64,000 nt of DNA from Augochlora pura (lineage: Eukaryota > Arthropoda > Insecta > Hymenoptera > Halictidae), in the NCBI RefSeq assembly GCF_028453695.1, contig NC_135772.1:3038001-3102000 (forward strand), given 5' to 3'. Each line of letters starts with the position of its first letter. Position 1 is the stretch's first letter. Under the pieces are notes generated by a model. That model had not been told where the DNA came from. It made no database searches and saw nothing but the letters and a program-made list of their open reading frames with translations. The translations under genes and the position numbers were made by a program. This document shows positions 45,566 through 57,055 of the stretch, in pieces.

Positions 45566-46371
45566 AAGGTCTGTCTATCGTTCTCTGAAAGGTGTTCCAC
45601 GCGATTCAACCGGGTTTTGTCTAAGAACTTTACCGTATTGTAGTAAATTATGCTCTAAATCTGCGCCCTCATTGACGCAGAAAATGTAACAGCGGGAAGA
45701 TGGAACGACAGATTAAAGTTCTGACAAACCGAAGATATTGGATATGATAGCGGAAACCATAGGTTATGTCTATCTATAGGCCTCTTTCAGTCGATCAAAA
45801 ATGTTTCGCGATGCACAGCGAATTGCGTAATAAACTAGAGCCCGATAAATTCTCGTTTTAGATTTTGCTAAATAAAAATACGAACAACAATAAGTTATTC
45901 TCATAGAATATTGTACGAGTCATAGAGGAACTGCAAATTTAAGAGACTGAAAGAACAGAGATGCATGTACATTAAGTACAATTTTGCATTAACATTGTCT
46001 AGAGATTAACAGAATATCCAGGATTTAGTATCGACAATCATTGCGATATAATAATAATAATATAATTGACAAAATTCCTGATATTGTAAACGAGACTAAA
46101 TTTTAGCAATATTAGAGTTTTCCCCAGTTTGTTGAAGAATTAGAAAGAGGATCGAAACGTAATGCAATGAGTAGACTGCAGTTATGTTCTTGTAAAATTG
46201 CAGCAAAATTCGCGACGAGAATTCAGCAGTGCAATTTTATTAATTCCGCCACTTATAAACGGTAATCCAGGTAGCGCATCGTATTGAATTGAATTTTTGC
46301 TATGGTGTGCGATTTGCAATCGCTGCCAAATCTCTGCAGATACAACAATTATCTATAGCATCGTTGGAGAG
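45566..46371. other. Non-coding sequence
   Basis: No gene or repeat array is recognised. Confidence 0.5.
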
Positions 46372-46925
46372 TGTTATACGTCGAAGTATCGTCGATATAT
46401 CGTCTCAGTATCGTCAAAATATCGTCGAGATATCATCGAATTATTGTCGAAGAATTATCGTCAATATATTTTCGATATATAGTTGAAGTATGGTCGATAT
46501 ATCGTCAAAGTATCGTCGATATATTAGTCGATGTATCGCCTATATATCGTTGAAGTCTCGTCGAGATATCTACGAAGTATTGTCGAAGAATTATCGTCAG
46601 TATGTCGTCAATATATCGACGAAGTATCGTCGGAGAATTATCATCAATATATCGTCGATATATCGTCGAAGTATCGTCAAAGTATCGCTCATATATCGTC
46701 AAAGTATCGTCGATATATCCTCGAAGTATTGTCGAAATATTATCGTCAATATATTGCCGATATATCGTTGAAGTATCGTGAATATATCGTCGAAGTATCG
46801 TCGGTGAATGATCGTCAATATATCGTCGAAATATGGTCATAGTATCGTCCATATATTATCAAAGTATCGTCGATATATGGCCTCACTATCATCGATATAT
46901 CATCAAACAATCGTCTCACTATCCC
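46372..46925. repeat. 11-bp array (CGTCGATATAT / CGTCGAAGTAT)
   Basis: About fifty imperfect 11-bp units with alternating endings produce 22-bp dimers (CGTCGATATATCGTCAAAGT). The eleven-codon super-period keeps Ile/Ser/Tyr/Arg-rich frames open on both strands. Confidence 0.9.
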
Positions 46926-47940
46926 CAACGCGTTCGCAAAATAATTGTCCACGCATCACCTTCCTCCGCTTCCACCTCATCCAGTCTCTACTTTCGATTT
47001 GTTAGGTAACGTTCATCCAACCTTCAGCGTACCTTTTCCGATATCCAGTTTCACGCACCGATACAAATTTGAAACATTCTTACGAAGGTACATACATCCG
47101 CGAACGATTTTACGACTCGCGGAACGGTGTTCGCGTCTCGAGTGCAAAATGCAGGGCCCGAAAATAGCGCGGGAAACGCGCGCGTCGACGGCGGCCAATT
47201 GTTTCTCTTTCGTAGCCGCGAAAATGATCGCGTAGAGAGAGAGTCCCGCGCACGCACGCAAAATTGAGCGTCACTGTCCAATTTACGATTTATCTGTCGT
47301 GACGTGCAACGCCGTATGCATACATGCATGCATGCATGCATGCATGCGAGCCAGCGAGCGAGCGAGCGAGCGCGATAACGCAGTGCAGTTGGGTCGATGC
47401 ATTATGCAGTTTTCCGTGCGTCCATTATATTTTTAGACCTTTACGATTGCAAGGTTACGCTTGTAACGCTGCGTTCCTCGTTAACTCTGATTTTTCCGCG
47501 GCAATCGCCGCCCTGCCCCGAGCAGACCGGATGAGGTTTCCGCGCTCCTAGAAATCGTTTCCAGCTGCCGGCGGGCACCGCGACCGATCGATCGATCGAT
47601 CGACCGATCGATCGCGTTTCATCTGTTCGACGGACGCCGAACGGCGATCCAACAAATTTCACCAGCTTCCGTCGGTTTGCAAAAATCGCTTTTATTTCGC
47701 TGGCTACGCTTCGGAATTTTTCGTTGGATGCTTATGGCAGCGATTATGCTACGGACCAATAATCGTCTTTGTTAATTACAAGATGCAAGTTCGGTGATAT
47801 TGCAATTCATTGGAATATTGGTCAGCGCAGAAATTTCCAAACTATTTAAAAAGATTTTCCGAAAGATTTCGAAATCTTGTTATTGATTTATCGAGCGCGT
47901 TAATTTTTTAAACAGCTCTCGTAACTCCTCCTTATCATAA
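46926..47940. other. CpG-rich non-coding; ATGC and ATCG microsatellites
   Basis: (CATG)n at 47322-47347 is followed by (GAGC)n to 47373; (GATC)n with interruptions lies at 47583-47615. Frames of 73-96 codons are overlapping and unrecognised. Confidence 0.5.
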
Positions 47941-48669
47941 TGTATTCAACTAAACGGAATATTACAATTCAGCTTGCAAAAGCGACGGAATATCGTGCAT
48001 TACTAAAAATATCAAATTTACTAGAATTTTGTTTCGTTCATCGAATTACACGGAAATTTTTGCAGCAACGTTTTCGTCGAAATTTCAAGTATAGTAAAAG
48101 GCGAAGTAATTTGCTAGGTATTGCATATAGCGTGTTGCGTTCGGAGAATTCGCGAGACCTTCGTTTTTTATTTTTTATTTCGTCGGAAACTTTTGTTCGT
48201 TATTTTTAATAAGAGAACGCGTTGAATTTAGCGAAATGTTATTTTATGAGCGGGGAGTGGATTTTACACGGTTTGTCAGCGAAAAAGATGAGAATTTTAT
48301 ACGTTAAAAACATTTGAAGAATGTGAATAATATATTACGAAATCGTGTAATATATTATCGTCCTAATATATTATGAATAATCATTATGAAATCGGTGAAA
48401 TGTGCCGCGTGTCGACAGTCGAAGGATTCAAAGTGTCTCGCACAAAGGTATTGCTCAGGTGCGCGTGTGCACCTCGTAGAGGAATTCTGAAAGTTTTATG
48501 CAACATGTCCAGGTGGGATCAATTCTTTCATGTCGAGACATTTACTCTACGGAGCAAGAATATCGGGAGGACGTCTCTATCCTCGGGGGTGGAATCGACT
48601 GCTATTGGCTGAATAGAGAAGACCAACCATCGACAAGTGATACTCGGGTCAAATGCAAAGAATAACGCT
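47941..48669. other. Non-coding, AT-rich to mixed
   Basis: An ATG-initiated 89-codon frame (47940-48209) and a 79-codon frame (48373-48612) have no recognisable motif, and their length is within chance for a window of this size. Confidence 0.4.
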
Positions 48670-49225
48670 ATTTTACAATTATTATAATAATAATATTAAT
48701 CGAAATAAAATTTGGAGGAGATTAAGCAAATTCAAAAATTGTTAAGAAATTATAGTGAGGCGATTTAGGCGACATTAGGCGATTTTAAATAAATTTCCTG
48801 CACCGAGTTTCAGAAATAATAATCGAAATAATATTCGAAGAATGTTAATCAATTAATCCAAAAATTGCTACGAAATAATATTCAGCCAAAATTAGGCGAT
48901 TTTATAGAAATTTTAATAATCGAAATTTTGAAGAATATGAATCAATACCAAAAATTGTTAAGAAATAATTGTGAGCCAATATTAGGCGATTTTATAGAAA
49001 TTTGGAGCACAGTGCGGTTTTCAGAGATGTAGAAAGAATTGACTGTAGTACAAATATCTAATTTATAATTATAATAGTAATAATAATCGAAATAAAATTC
49101 GAAGAATATTAATCAATTAATCTAGAAATTCCTACGAGATAATAGTGAGCCGATATTAGACGATTTCATATAAATTTCGACCACCGTGGACTTTCATAAA
49201 TATAAAAACAATTAATTAATCATTG
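48670..49225. repeat. Diverged tandem repeat, ~130-180-bp units
   Basis: AATCGAAATAAAATTCGAAG, ATTAATCAATT and CAAAAATTG.TA.GAAAT, then AGCC.ATATTAGGCGATTT, recur in order at about 48690, 48820, 48920 and 49080. A fifth copy lies beyond the purine tract at 50829-50945. Confidence 0.8.
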
Positions 49226-49497
49226 CACAAACGATCAACCGACTATCACACATCACCCTAACCTTCCTAAAAAAACAACAAAAGTCCAGCCAATCCCGGA
49301 TCAAAAATGCTTCACAAAATAAATCACAATTCTCCCAAATTTGTCCTAATTTTCACAATTCCTTATGATTTCTCCTAACCGCCCCTATAATTCCTAAGTA
49401 ATGATTAACGTCATATCAACCCTAATACACTTCTCTACAAGTAAGAATCTCTCACAAAACTTTCGCCTAAGGACTTCCGCCGCTACATCGTCCATCA

Positions 49498-49860
49498 AAG
49501 AGAGAGAGAGAGAGCGAGAGGTCCTCGATACTCGAACCTGATTAAAACCGAGAAAGGATTGGCACAGCTAGCACGTCGACGCCAGAAGAAGAAAAGAGAG
49601 GGGGGCGGTGGAGGAAGAGAAAAGAGAGTTGACCGGCAAAGCGGTCTGTAAAAGTGTAGGAGGCGAGCGAATTGCAGCGAAGTTTCCCCGGAACTTCGCT
49701 AATCCCTTCTTGAATCCAGGCTGGCGGATTGGACTCGGGGAATAAAAGGAAAATAAGGAACGGGGTCGAATTAAAGAAACGCGAAACTGCGAGCAGAAAG
49801 AGAGAGAGAGGGGGAGAGCGAAAGGGTTAGAGAGAGAAAGAAAGAGTTAGAGAGAAGGTT

Positions 49861-49904
<44 letters not shown>

Positions 49905-50078
49905 TAGAGAGAGAAAGAAAGAGTTAGAGAGAAGGTTAGAGAGAGGAGAGAGAGAGAGAGGGGGGGTTAGAGAGAGAAAGAGTGAAAGAGAGAAGAGGAG
50001 AGAGGGTTAGAGGGTAAGAGAGGGTTAAATAGAGAGCGAGAGGGTTAGAGAGAGAAAGGGCTAGAGTGAGAGAGGGTT

Positions 50079-50133
<55 letters not shown>

Positions 50134-50256
50134 GTTATATAAACACAGAGAGAGAAAGAGTGAAAGAGAGAAGGAGAGAGGGGGTTAGAGGGTAAGAGAG
50201 GGTTAAAGAGAGAGCGAGAGGGTTAGAGAGAGAAAGGGAGAAGGAGAGAGAGAGTT

Positions 50257-50287
<31 letters not shown>

Positions 50288-50360
50288 TATATAAACATAG
50301 AGAGAGAAAGAGAAAAGGTTTGAGGGGGTTAGAGGGTTGAAGAGAGAGCGAGAGGTTCCT
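49498..50360 (+). repeat. ~0.86-kb polypurine tract, (GA)n with GGGTTAGAGAG modules
   Basis: The plus strand is overwhelmingly A/G. (GA)n runs occur at 49868-49901 and 50075-50130, with recurring GGGTTAGAGAGAGAAAGAG modules between. The purity and length give it triplex (H-DNA) potential. GGGTTAG here is part of the purine repeat, not telomeric. Confidence 0.95.
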
Positions 50361-50379
50361 CTAACCCTCTAAGGGGGCA

Positions 50380-50828
50380 GGGGGTTGTAGGATCAAACGG
50401 AAAACAGGACGAGGGCGCGCCCGCGTCCGAGTTTGGCGTCCGTTTCTAGGGCGAAGGCGGCGCCGGTTTCGGATTAATATTCACGTTTCGTCGGTAGGAC
50501 GAGGCCGAAATCGTGCGCGCGGATGGGTTCTCTCGCCTATATCGATTAATCGATAAAGGCGCGCGCGAGGTCTCCGCGGCCAATTCCTTCGGTGCAGGCA
50601 GAGAGAGAGGGGCCTCTCCCGCCATGGAACACGATGAATATTTCAGAGATCGATCGATTTCAAGCGGGCTGCTCCGTCCGCGAGGGTTTCTCCCGAGACA
50701 CGGAGCTGGAAAGTAACCGGCAACTAAATATACAAGGTGTCGGGGAAAAAATGGTTACGCACCCCGGACGGTACCGGAGGCAGGTACTAGAAGGTAGCCA
50801 TTTACTGTAAGGTACTCCAAGGTAGCCA
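50380..50828. other. CpG-rich patch, no supported gene
   Basis: GC-rich segment with short overlapping frames (for example 50513-50716) and no domain. Confidence 0.45.
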
Positions 50829-50950
50829 GAAATGATAATCAAAATAAAATTCGAAGAGGGATTAATCAATTCCAAAAATTGCTAAGAAATTAATAGTGAG
50901 CCAATATTGGGCGATTTTATATAAAATTCAACCACCGCCCGGGTTTCACA
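50829..50950. repeat. Detached copy of the 48670-49225 repeat
   Basis: It carries the same ordered modules (AATCAAAATAAAATTCGAAG, CCAAAAATTGCTAAGAAAT, GAGCCAATATTGGGCGATTT). It is separated from the main array by about 1.6 kb of purine tract and CpG-rich DNA. Confidence 0.8.
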
Positions 50951-51014
50951 AATATAAAAACGATTATTAAAGAATTTAGTATCTCTATAGTTAATTTCGA
51001 AGCATAGTGACTTT

Positions 51015-51185
51015 ATATTTGAGAAATAAAATGGATTCTAATATGATCTTTTTGTCTGCTTTTAATGGCTTCTTTTTGTCTGTTCTTAATATGCTTTTTA
51101 TCTGTTTTTAATATTATTGCTTCTCACCCGTTCTTAATATAACTCTTATTATTTATTCTTAATATACTACTTTGCATCTAAATTG
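51015..51185. repeat. ~28-bp TTTTTGTCTGTTCTTAATAT array
   Basis: About five imperfect units of CTTTTTGTCTG.T.TTAATATG, decaying rightward. Confidence 0.7.
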
Positions 51186-51279
51186 AATATTCATTTGTCA
51201 AAAATAATCCTTTAATTTCTTTACCACAGAATTATTTCAATTTCTCGTTAACGAATTACAGAATTTATGTAGATATTAA

Positions 51280-51358
51280 CCCTTTGCACTCGAAGCTATT
51301 TTGACTGTAATTTGAAACAATTTTCCTAGCTTGTAGTATTCTTATTGTATATAACAAA
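51280..51358. mobile_element. Left part of a TTAA-type element
   Basis: CCCTTTGCACTCGAAGC follows TTAA (51276-51279). Subterminal sequence (AACTGTA..T.TGAAA.AATTT-like) resembles 41412 onward. The interior continues into the two palindromes at 51359-51528. No matching right end was found. Confidence 0.55.
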
Positions 51359-51434
51359 GTGTACTTCTGTGCATACGAAATTTAAAAAATTGTTAATTGT
51401 TAATTAATTCAATTTCGTATGCACAGAAGTACAC
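51359..51434. repeat. Perfect palindrome A
   Basis: Arms 51359-51382 and 51411-51434 are a perfect 24-bp inverted repeat (GTGTACTTCTGTGCATACGA plus AATT) around a 28-nt AT-rich loop. The central 31 nt (51380-51410) are identical to the centre of palindrome B. Confidence 0.95.
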
Positions 51435-51446
51435 GTTTTTTATAAG

Positions 51447-51528
51447 AATTTTTATAAGAACAAATTTTAGATTTAAAAAATTGTTAATTGTTAATTAATT
51501 CGATCTAAAATTTGTTCTTATAAAAATT
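51447..51528. repeat. Perfect palindrome B with the same core, different arms
   Basis: Arms 51447-51472 and 51503-51528 are a perfect 26-bp inverted repeat (AATTTTTATAAGAACAAATT plus TTAGAT). They bear no resemblance to the arms of palindrome A, although the central 31 nt (51471-51501) are identical. Confidence 0.95.
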
Positions 51529-52230
51529 ACCTTGGGACGTATACAATAATTACAGTAGTGTCCTATATAAAACAATTATAGCGGCGTCTTAGTTTCAAAC
51601 AGAAGAAACTATGAAATTTAGCTTCGAGTTTTTGAAAAATGTCAATAAAATTGCTGAACTTGTTTTCAATAGCTAAAACTTCTGAAATTAATTCACAGGG
51701 AACAGTAAATGGCTACTTCACCCTAAACTGTCTATAGTGTTCCAAAAATTCATGTTATTTTAGAACCATTTTAGAACCATATATTAGAACTATATGACAA
51801 TAAGCTCCAAAAAGAGCTATAGTCAATGTCAGTTTTACTTTTAGCATTAAAAAGGAATCCTCGTAAAATTCCCCAACTTAGCGCGATGCATCGAGGACGA
51901 TTTTATATGATTGCACTTAACCCTCTCTTTATATACCGTGTCTATTAACACATTCAAGATGTCGGATCATGGAGATTCGATTGGCCGGGCCTCTTTGAAG
52001 TTTCATTTTTCAGAGCCTACGTTTTAACGAAGAACACAGGACTTGGCTTGAGCTTTTCGCCTAACGAACACAGTGACTGTCATTCGTTTTACAAACGGAA
52101 ACGCGAACTTATTAATTTCACCGCGAATTATTATGCATTTATGCATCGACGATTCACCGAATCGGAAAACGAGCTCGCCAACTCTTTCCTCGCAAGCCTC
52201 CAATAAATATGCTTCATATCAACCCGCGAA
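51529..52230. other. Non-coding sequence
   Basis: No gene or further repeat is recognised. Confidence 0.5.
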
Positions 52231-52234
52231 TTAA

Positions 52235-52607
52235 TCCTTTGCGGTCGAGTGGTGACTCTGAGACACCACTAAAATTATTTAAAAAATTATTAATATTTAA
52301 CAAAATGTTCAACAGCGAAACTGTTGCTACGAGTTACAAGAATTAATTTCTTATGTATAGGATATGCTTCGTCACGTAAAATGGAAATATTGTGAACTAG
52401 AAATATTATTTTGACCCTTTCCTTGTTTTGCAACCAAAAATTGTTATAACACGTTTCAAAATTATTTTTATAAATACCACCGAAGCTTGATAAAATTGAT
52501 GAAACTGTAATTTAACAGAAGAAATTTTGTTATATAAAATGGAAATACTAAAAAAGTCAGAGAAATTATTTCAAATTTGCAGTTGAGATGTCTTCGAGAG
52601 CAAAGGG
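52235..52607. mobile_element. TTAA-flanked MITE, long copy
   Basis: A 373-bp element has ends TCCTTTGCGGTCGAG and, inverted, CCCTTTGCTCTCGAAG, between TTAA (52231-52234) and TTAA (52608-52611). The right subterminal region, read in reverse, shares AAATTATTTCTCT..ATTTCCATTTTA-like sequence with the copy at 41412. No coding capacity. Confidence 0.65.
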
Positions 52608-52611
52608 TTAA

Positions 52612-53139
52612 TAATAAATTGCTATTCTTTTGTTCGCCAAATAATCGTTCTCTAAAACACATCGCGAAGAAGCACATTTTACCTTAGCTGGAAAAGAGTT
52701 ACCTGCGATTGTATTTCACAGGTACACGAACGCAATTAGAGCAACACACGAACACGCGATCCTTTAACTTTCGATCCGCCGTACTTTCCTATCGTGTGTG
52801 TGTGTGTGTGTGTTTGTGAGTGTGATCCGCCGCGAAGATTCTACTCGAATATAGAAGCGAATATATAGAATGTCTGGAGCCGTCGCTCGTACGAACAATC
52901 TGTTCTATCTCCGATCGCCTCGTAAATGTTCCTTTAAGTTTGTTTGGGCGCGATGGAATGCGCTTCCGAGCGTGTTTGTTTCCAATAGCTAGAATTATCT
53001 GAATTTTGTTTGGAGGTCCGCTACAGATTTTCAATCATTGTTACCGGGGATAGGGGACGATTTATGCCAGTCGCCATTTTCACGGCGCGGAGAGCGTCGA
53101 GTCGATTTTAGTTTGAAAACGCCGAGGAAACAGAATAAG
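52612..53139. other. Non-coding; (GT)n at 52795-52816
   Basis: No gene is supported. An 81-codon minus frame (52789-53034) reads through the GT run and is unrecognised. Confidence 0.5.
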
Positions 53140-53350
53140 TAGATATTGTTTATATAAATAAATTTAGATGAATGATTTAGTCTAAATAAATAGATTCAGG
53201 TAAAAGATATGGTCTAGGTAATTAGATATAAATAAAAGATATGGTCTAGGTAATTAGATATAAATAAAAGATATGGTCTAGGTAATTAGATATAAATAAA
53301 AGATATGGTCTAGATAATTATATATAAATAAAAGATATAGTCTATGCGAA
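53140..53350. repeat. 32-bp tandem array
   Basis: About six copies of AAAAGATATGGTCTAGGTAA plus TTAGATATAAAT; the central three are perfect. Confidence 0.9.
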
Positions 53351-54224
53351 GTATTTCTGAAAATTACTACAACCTTGTGAAACTCATAAAAATCGTGGCG
53401 ACGTTGTTTCGCGAATAATAATTAAAAAACAATAATTCCGCCGGTCAATAATATAATAGAAAAATTGTAATAATTGTAATACGTCATTCTAACTCCATTC
53501 CGCCGGTCAATTGTACAATAAAAAAAAAAAAGTGTAATAATCGTTAATACGATTCTAACTTCGCTCCAAGACGATTTCCATAAACGTTTAATAAAACAAT
53601 AGGCGGTAATTTATTTTTCGGTTTTGACTATGGATTCCTCGCGATTAGAGCGCGACGCATGGCAAGGTCGCGGGATTCCTATCATAAATAACGCAATTTC
53701 AGTTAATTTTCGAAACGCAACAATACGGCGTCCTTTTCTGAAACGCGACGGTCGATTTATCTATTTTAAACAGTCGAAACCGTCGACGTAATAATAAGCG
53801 GGAGCTTGATAAAATGTTAAAGAACTCCGGTGGAAACGGAACCCGGCCGATAGCGGAGTCGACGCGATGCGCCGTAATGTGCAATTAAATGTAAAAATTA
53901 TTAGATAAAATGTTAAACGCGGCCCGCGCTCTGCCTATGCGCTTCTCTCTTATCGTGTTTACGCAAGGATTCCCTTACCGCCGCGGTTTTCCGCGGCGAC
54001 GAAAATGACCGTGCGCGTGCGCGGCCATGGAATTTACGAATTTCCACGATCTTGACGATCGCGAGCTCGATACGAGGATTCGCGGTCACGTGATACGATT
54101 ATCAATCGGTGAAAAATTATTGCGCGGATTTAAGGGCGAGAGAAAATATTGATTAGGCGAGGGTATGATGTTCGATTTTTAAGTTATTAATGTTAATCAA
54201 GATTTAATAATTCGGCGAGTTGTC
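53351..54224. other. Non-coding sequence
   Basis: A CpG-rich patch lies at 53600-54130. Two similar TCCGCCGGTCAAT..TA.AATA blocks occur at 53437 and 53500. No gene is supported. Confidence 0.5.
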
Positions 54225-54680
54225 ATATTTCAGTTAATAAATTTCAGGTAATATATTTCAGGTAATATATTTTCTGTTAATATATTTTCTATTAATATAT
54301 TTCACAGATGATATATTCCTGTTAATATATTTGCATTTAATACATTTGTATTTAATATATTTGTATTCAATACATTTGTATTCAATGCATTTGTATTTAA
54401 TATATTAGAATTCAATATATTTATATTAAATATATAGCTATATTCAATATATCCGTACTCAACATATTTATAGTCAATATAATAGAAGATATATTGAATA
54501 TAGATATATTGAGTATGTCTATAATATATTCAATACATTTATATTAAATATATCTATATACGGTATATCTATATTCAATATAACTATATTCAATATACCT
54601 ATACTCAATATATCTATATTCAATATATCTATACACAATACAACTATATTAAATATATCAATATCTTTATATTAAATATT
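54225..54680. repeat. 15-bp AT-rich array (AATACATTTGTATTC type)
   Basis: About thirty imperfect 15-bp units, grading from AATATATTTCAGGT through AATATATTTGTATTC to AATATATCTATATTC. Confidence 0.85.
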
Positions 54681-55394
54681 AAATAAATTACAGCCAATTA
54701 ATCTAATTTCTCTACCAATATATTAACTGAAACATTTTTTAACAATTCAACGTCACTGTCAAAACAGTAAGTAACTCTGCCAAATTAATAAACATAAATC
54801 CACTCCTCGCCAATTAATTAACAAACACAAATCCACTCCTTGCCACTAAAAAATTTCATTAATTTCGTCATCGATTGAAATCTCTTCAATTTAAAATCCT
54901 TGAATTAAATAAAGGATTCGATTAAATAAAAATGGCTCTCGTCCACCAACGAAATATTATTGCAAATCGTCTACTGCTATCTTGTCCTATTCACTGCAAC
55001 AATCTTTTAAAAATTACCGATCTCTGGATAGAAGACACCGTAGCAGAAAAATCGCGATCATCGAAACGCGAAGATGACTCGTCCAGCTGTGAACCAGCAG
55101 CAAATTGCACATCGGCGACTGTATCGCCTTCCGATCGCCTGTATCTTTTCAGCACGCGTTTAAAACCTGTTATACGGTTTCCATCGAGCAGCCTCGTATT
55201 AAAAAGCAAAGAAAAAAAAAAGGAGAAAAAATAAGGAAAAAGAAACGCCCTTCTCATAAATATTCAACGACATGATAATTCGATGGTATCCGGCGATAAT
55301 TCCGTCACACGACGCTCGTAATAACATCGAGTAGCATTTCTGTCGCGCTCGGGAAACGGTACGAAAAATCCCCGCCAAAGTTAACAACGACGCT
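54681..55394. other. Non-coding sequence
   Basis: An ATG-initiated 100-codon frame (54932-55234, AAAATGG context) ends in a Lys/Glu run encoded by an A-rich tract. It has no recognisable domain and an antisense frame is open too, so I do not call it a gene. Confidence 0.4.
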
Positions 55395-56260
55395 ACGATT
55401 ATATGAATTGTTTAAACAACGCTGAAGAGCGTCGAGAATGACATTGGACGATATTTTCACGCGAAAGGGTTGAATTAAATAGGTTCGAAAAAACCGCGCG
55501 AAAATTAATAAGGCTCCCATTTCCTATGATCATTAATTGTTTAAACAACGCTGAATAAAGTTGAATTTTCTATTGGATAATATTTTCACGTGAAAGGGTT
55601 GAATTGACTATGTCGTCATGGTCTGTCTATCGGAGAATTCTACGTGATAAACAACGTTCGAAAATTAACAACGAGGCTCCCACTTGCTACGATTATTAAT
55701 TGTTTAAACAACGCTAAAGAGCATCAAGTCTTCAATGGGACAATATTTTCACTTGAAAGGGTTGAATTGACTACGTCGTCATGGTTTATTCGGGAATGCT
55801 ACGTGACAAACAGTTCGAAAATTAACAACGAGGCTCTCATTTTCTACGATTATTAATTGTTTAAACAACGTCGAATTTTCTATTGAACAATATTTCACGC
55901 GAAAGGGTTGAATTAACTACGTTCGAAAAATCCGCGCGAAAATGAACAACGTGGCACCCACTTCCTGCGACTACTAATTGTTTAAACAACGCTAAATAAG
56001 GTTGAATTTTCTATTGGACGCGAAAGGGTTGAATTAGCTACGTCGTCATGGTTTATTCGGAGAATTCTACGTGACAAACAGTTCGGAAAATCCGCGCGAA
56101 AATTAACAACGAGGCTCTCGCTTCCTACGATTATTAATTATTTAAACAACGCTAAAGAACGTCGAGTTATCTTTCGGACGATATTTTCACGGGAAAGGGT
56201 TGAATCAACTACGTCGTCATGGTCTGTCTATCGGAGAATTCTACGTGATAAGCAATCGTT
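55395..56260. repeat. Six-copy long-unit tandem repeat
   Basis: TTAATTGTTTAAACAACGCT recurs near 55404, 55533, 55695, 55851, 55972 and 56133. Each is followed by GAATTTTCTATTGGA, ATATTTTCACGCGAAAGGGT and TGAATT, with or without a CTACGTCGTCATGGT block. Units with that block are about 160 bp and those without about 125 bp. Confidence 0.9.
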
Positions 56261-56461
56261 GCGTCTCATACCTCTCGATGAATCTTCTGGACTTGGATCC
56301 ATATAGAAAGGGTTAGCGATCAGGACAATGTTGCGTATCCAATGGCGTACCCAACGTTGCATACCCAATGTTATGTTGCACACCCAATGGCGTAGGACAA
56401 TGTTGCGTACCCAACAGCGTACCCTCGTCCCCGAAAACAGTAAACGCGACTTTTCCTTCTT

Positions 56462-57055
56462 TTGCTTCTTCTCAGACGGTTTTTCTCGCTAGTTAACCCG
56501 TTCGAAACGCAGCAGATATTTCACATTGGCGATCGAAACGCATCCGGAATCGGATGGCCAGCCTATAACAGAAGAAAACGCGAATACGAAGAGAAAGGAA
56601 TCAACTCTCTTCTGTTCGGTTGGTTGGTCGGTTTTCTTTCATTCACTGTGTTCCGCTCAACTTCTGAACCCATTTTCGCCCGGCGCTCTTTTTTGCTCGC
56701 GCTACGGGACGGATATGATACCGTTCTAACATCTACAAAAAGGAATTCGAGCTGTTGGCACATTCACTGCCACGCCGTGTGCCTTGTTCCTGCAATAAGA
56801 TGTTCCATTAATATTGTAACGGGTTTGAAACGCTCGTTTATTTGGTTGCGGCGCGCGGTGGTCGATTTGTTGGTGATTGGAGATTTTATACTGGCGCGAT
56901 TAAAGAGCTATGGTTTAGTTGGAAATAATATTAATTATAGTATTTTCGGGAAAATATTGTTATTTATGGGTGATTTTTTCGATTTTTTACTTTGCAGTTT
57001 TTCGTGGTTTTTTGAGACTTTGCGATCGTATTTAAACCTTTACAATCGACTTTAA
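56462..57055 (+). other. 197-codon open frame of unknown status
   Basis: The frame is open from a TTG at 56462 to TAA (57053-57055) in mostly non-repetitive sequence, which is unusual here. The translation has several hydrophobic stretches (LLFGWLVGFLSFTVF; ILLFMGDFFDFLLCSFSWFF) but no motif I recognise. There is no ATG at the start or obvious splice signals. The last 45 bases overlap a 20-bp TIR-like array. Chance is likely. Confidence 0.15.

Noticed and set aside
49800..50350. GGGTTAG motifs resembling telomeric repeats
   Set aside because: They are embedded in a (GA)n purine tract, not in a regular TTAGG or TTAGGG array.
54932..55234. ATG-started 100-codon frame in good start context
   Set aside because: No recognisable motif, ends in an A-rich Lys/Glu run, and an antisense frame of similar length is open; chance cannot be excluded.
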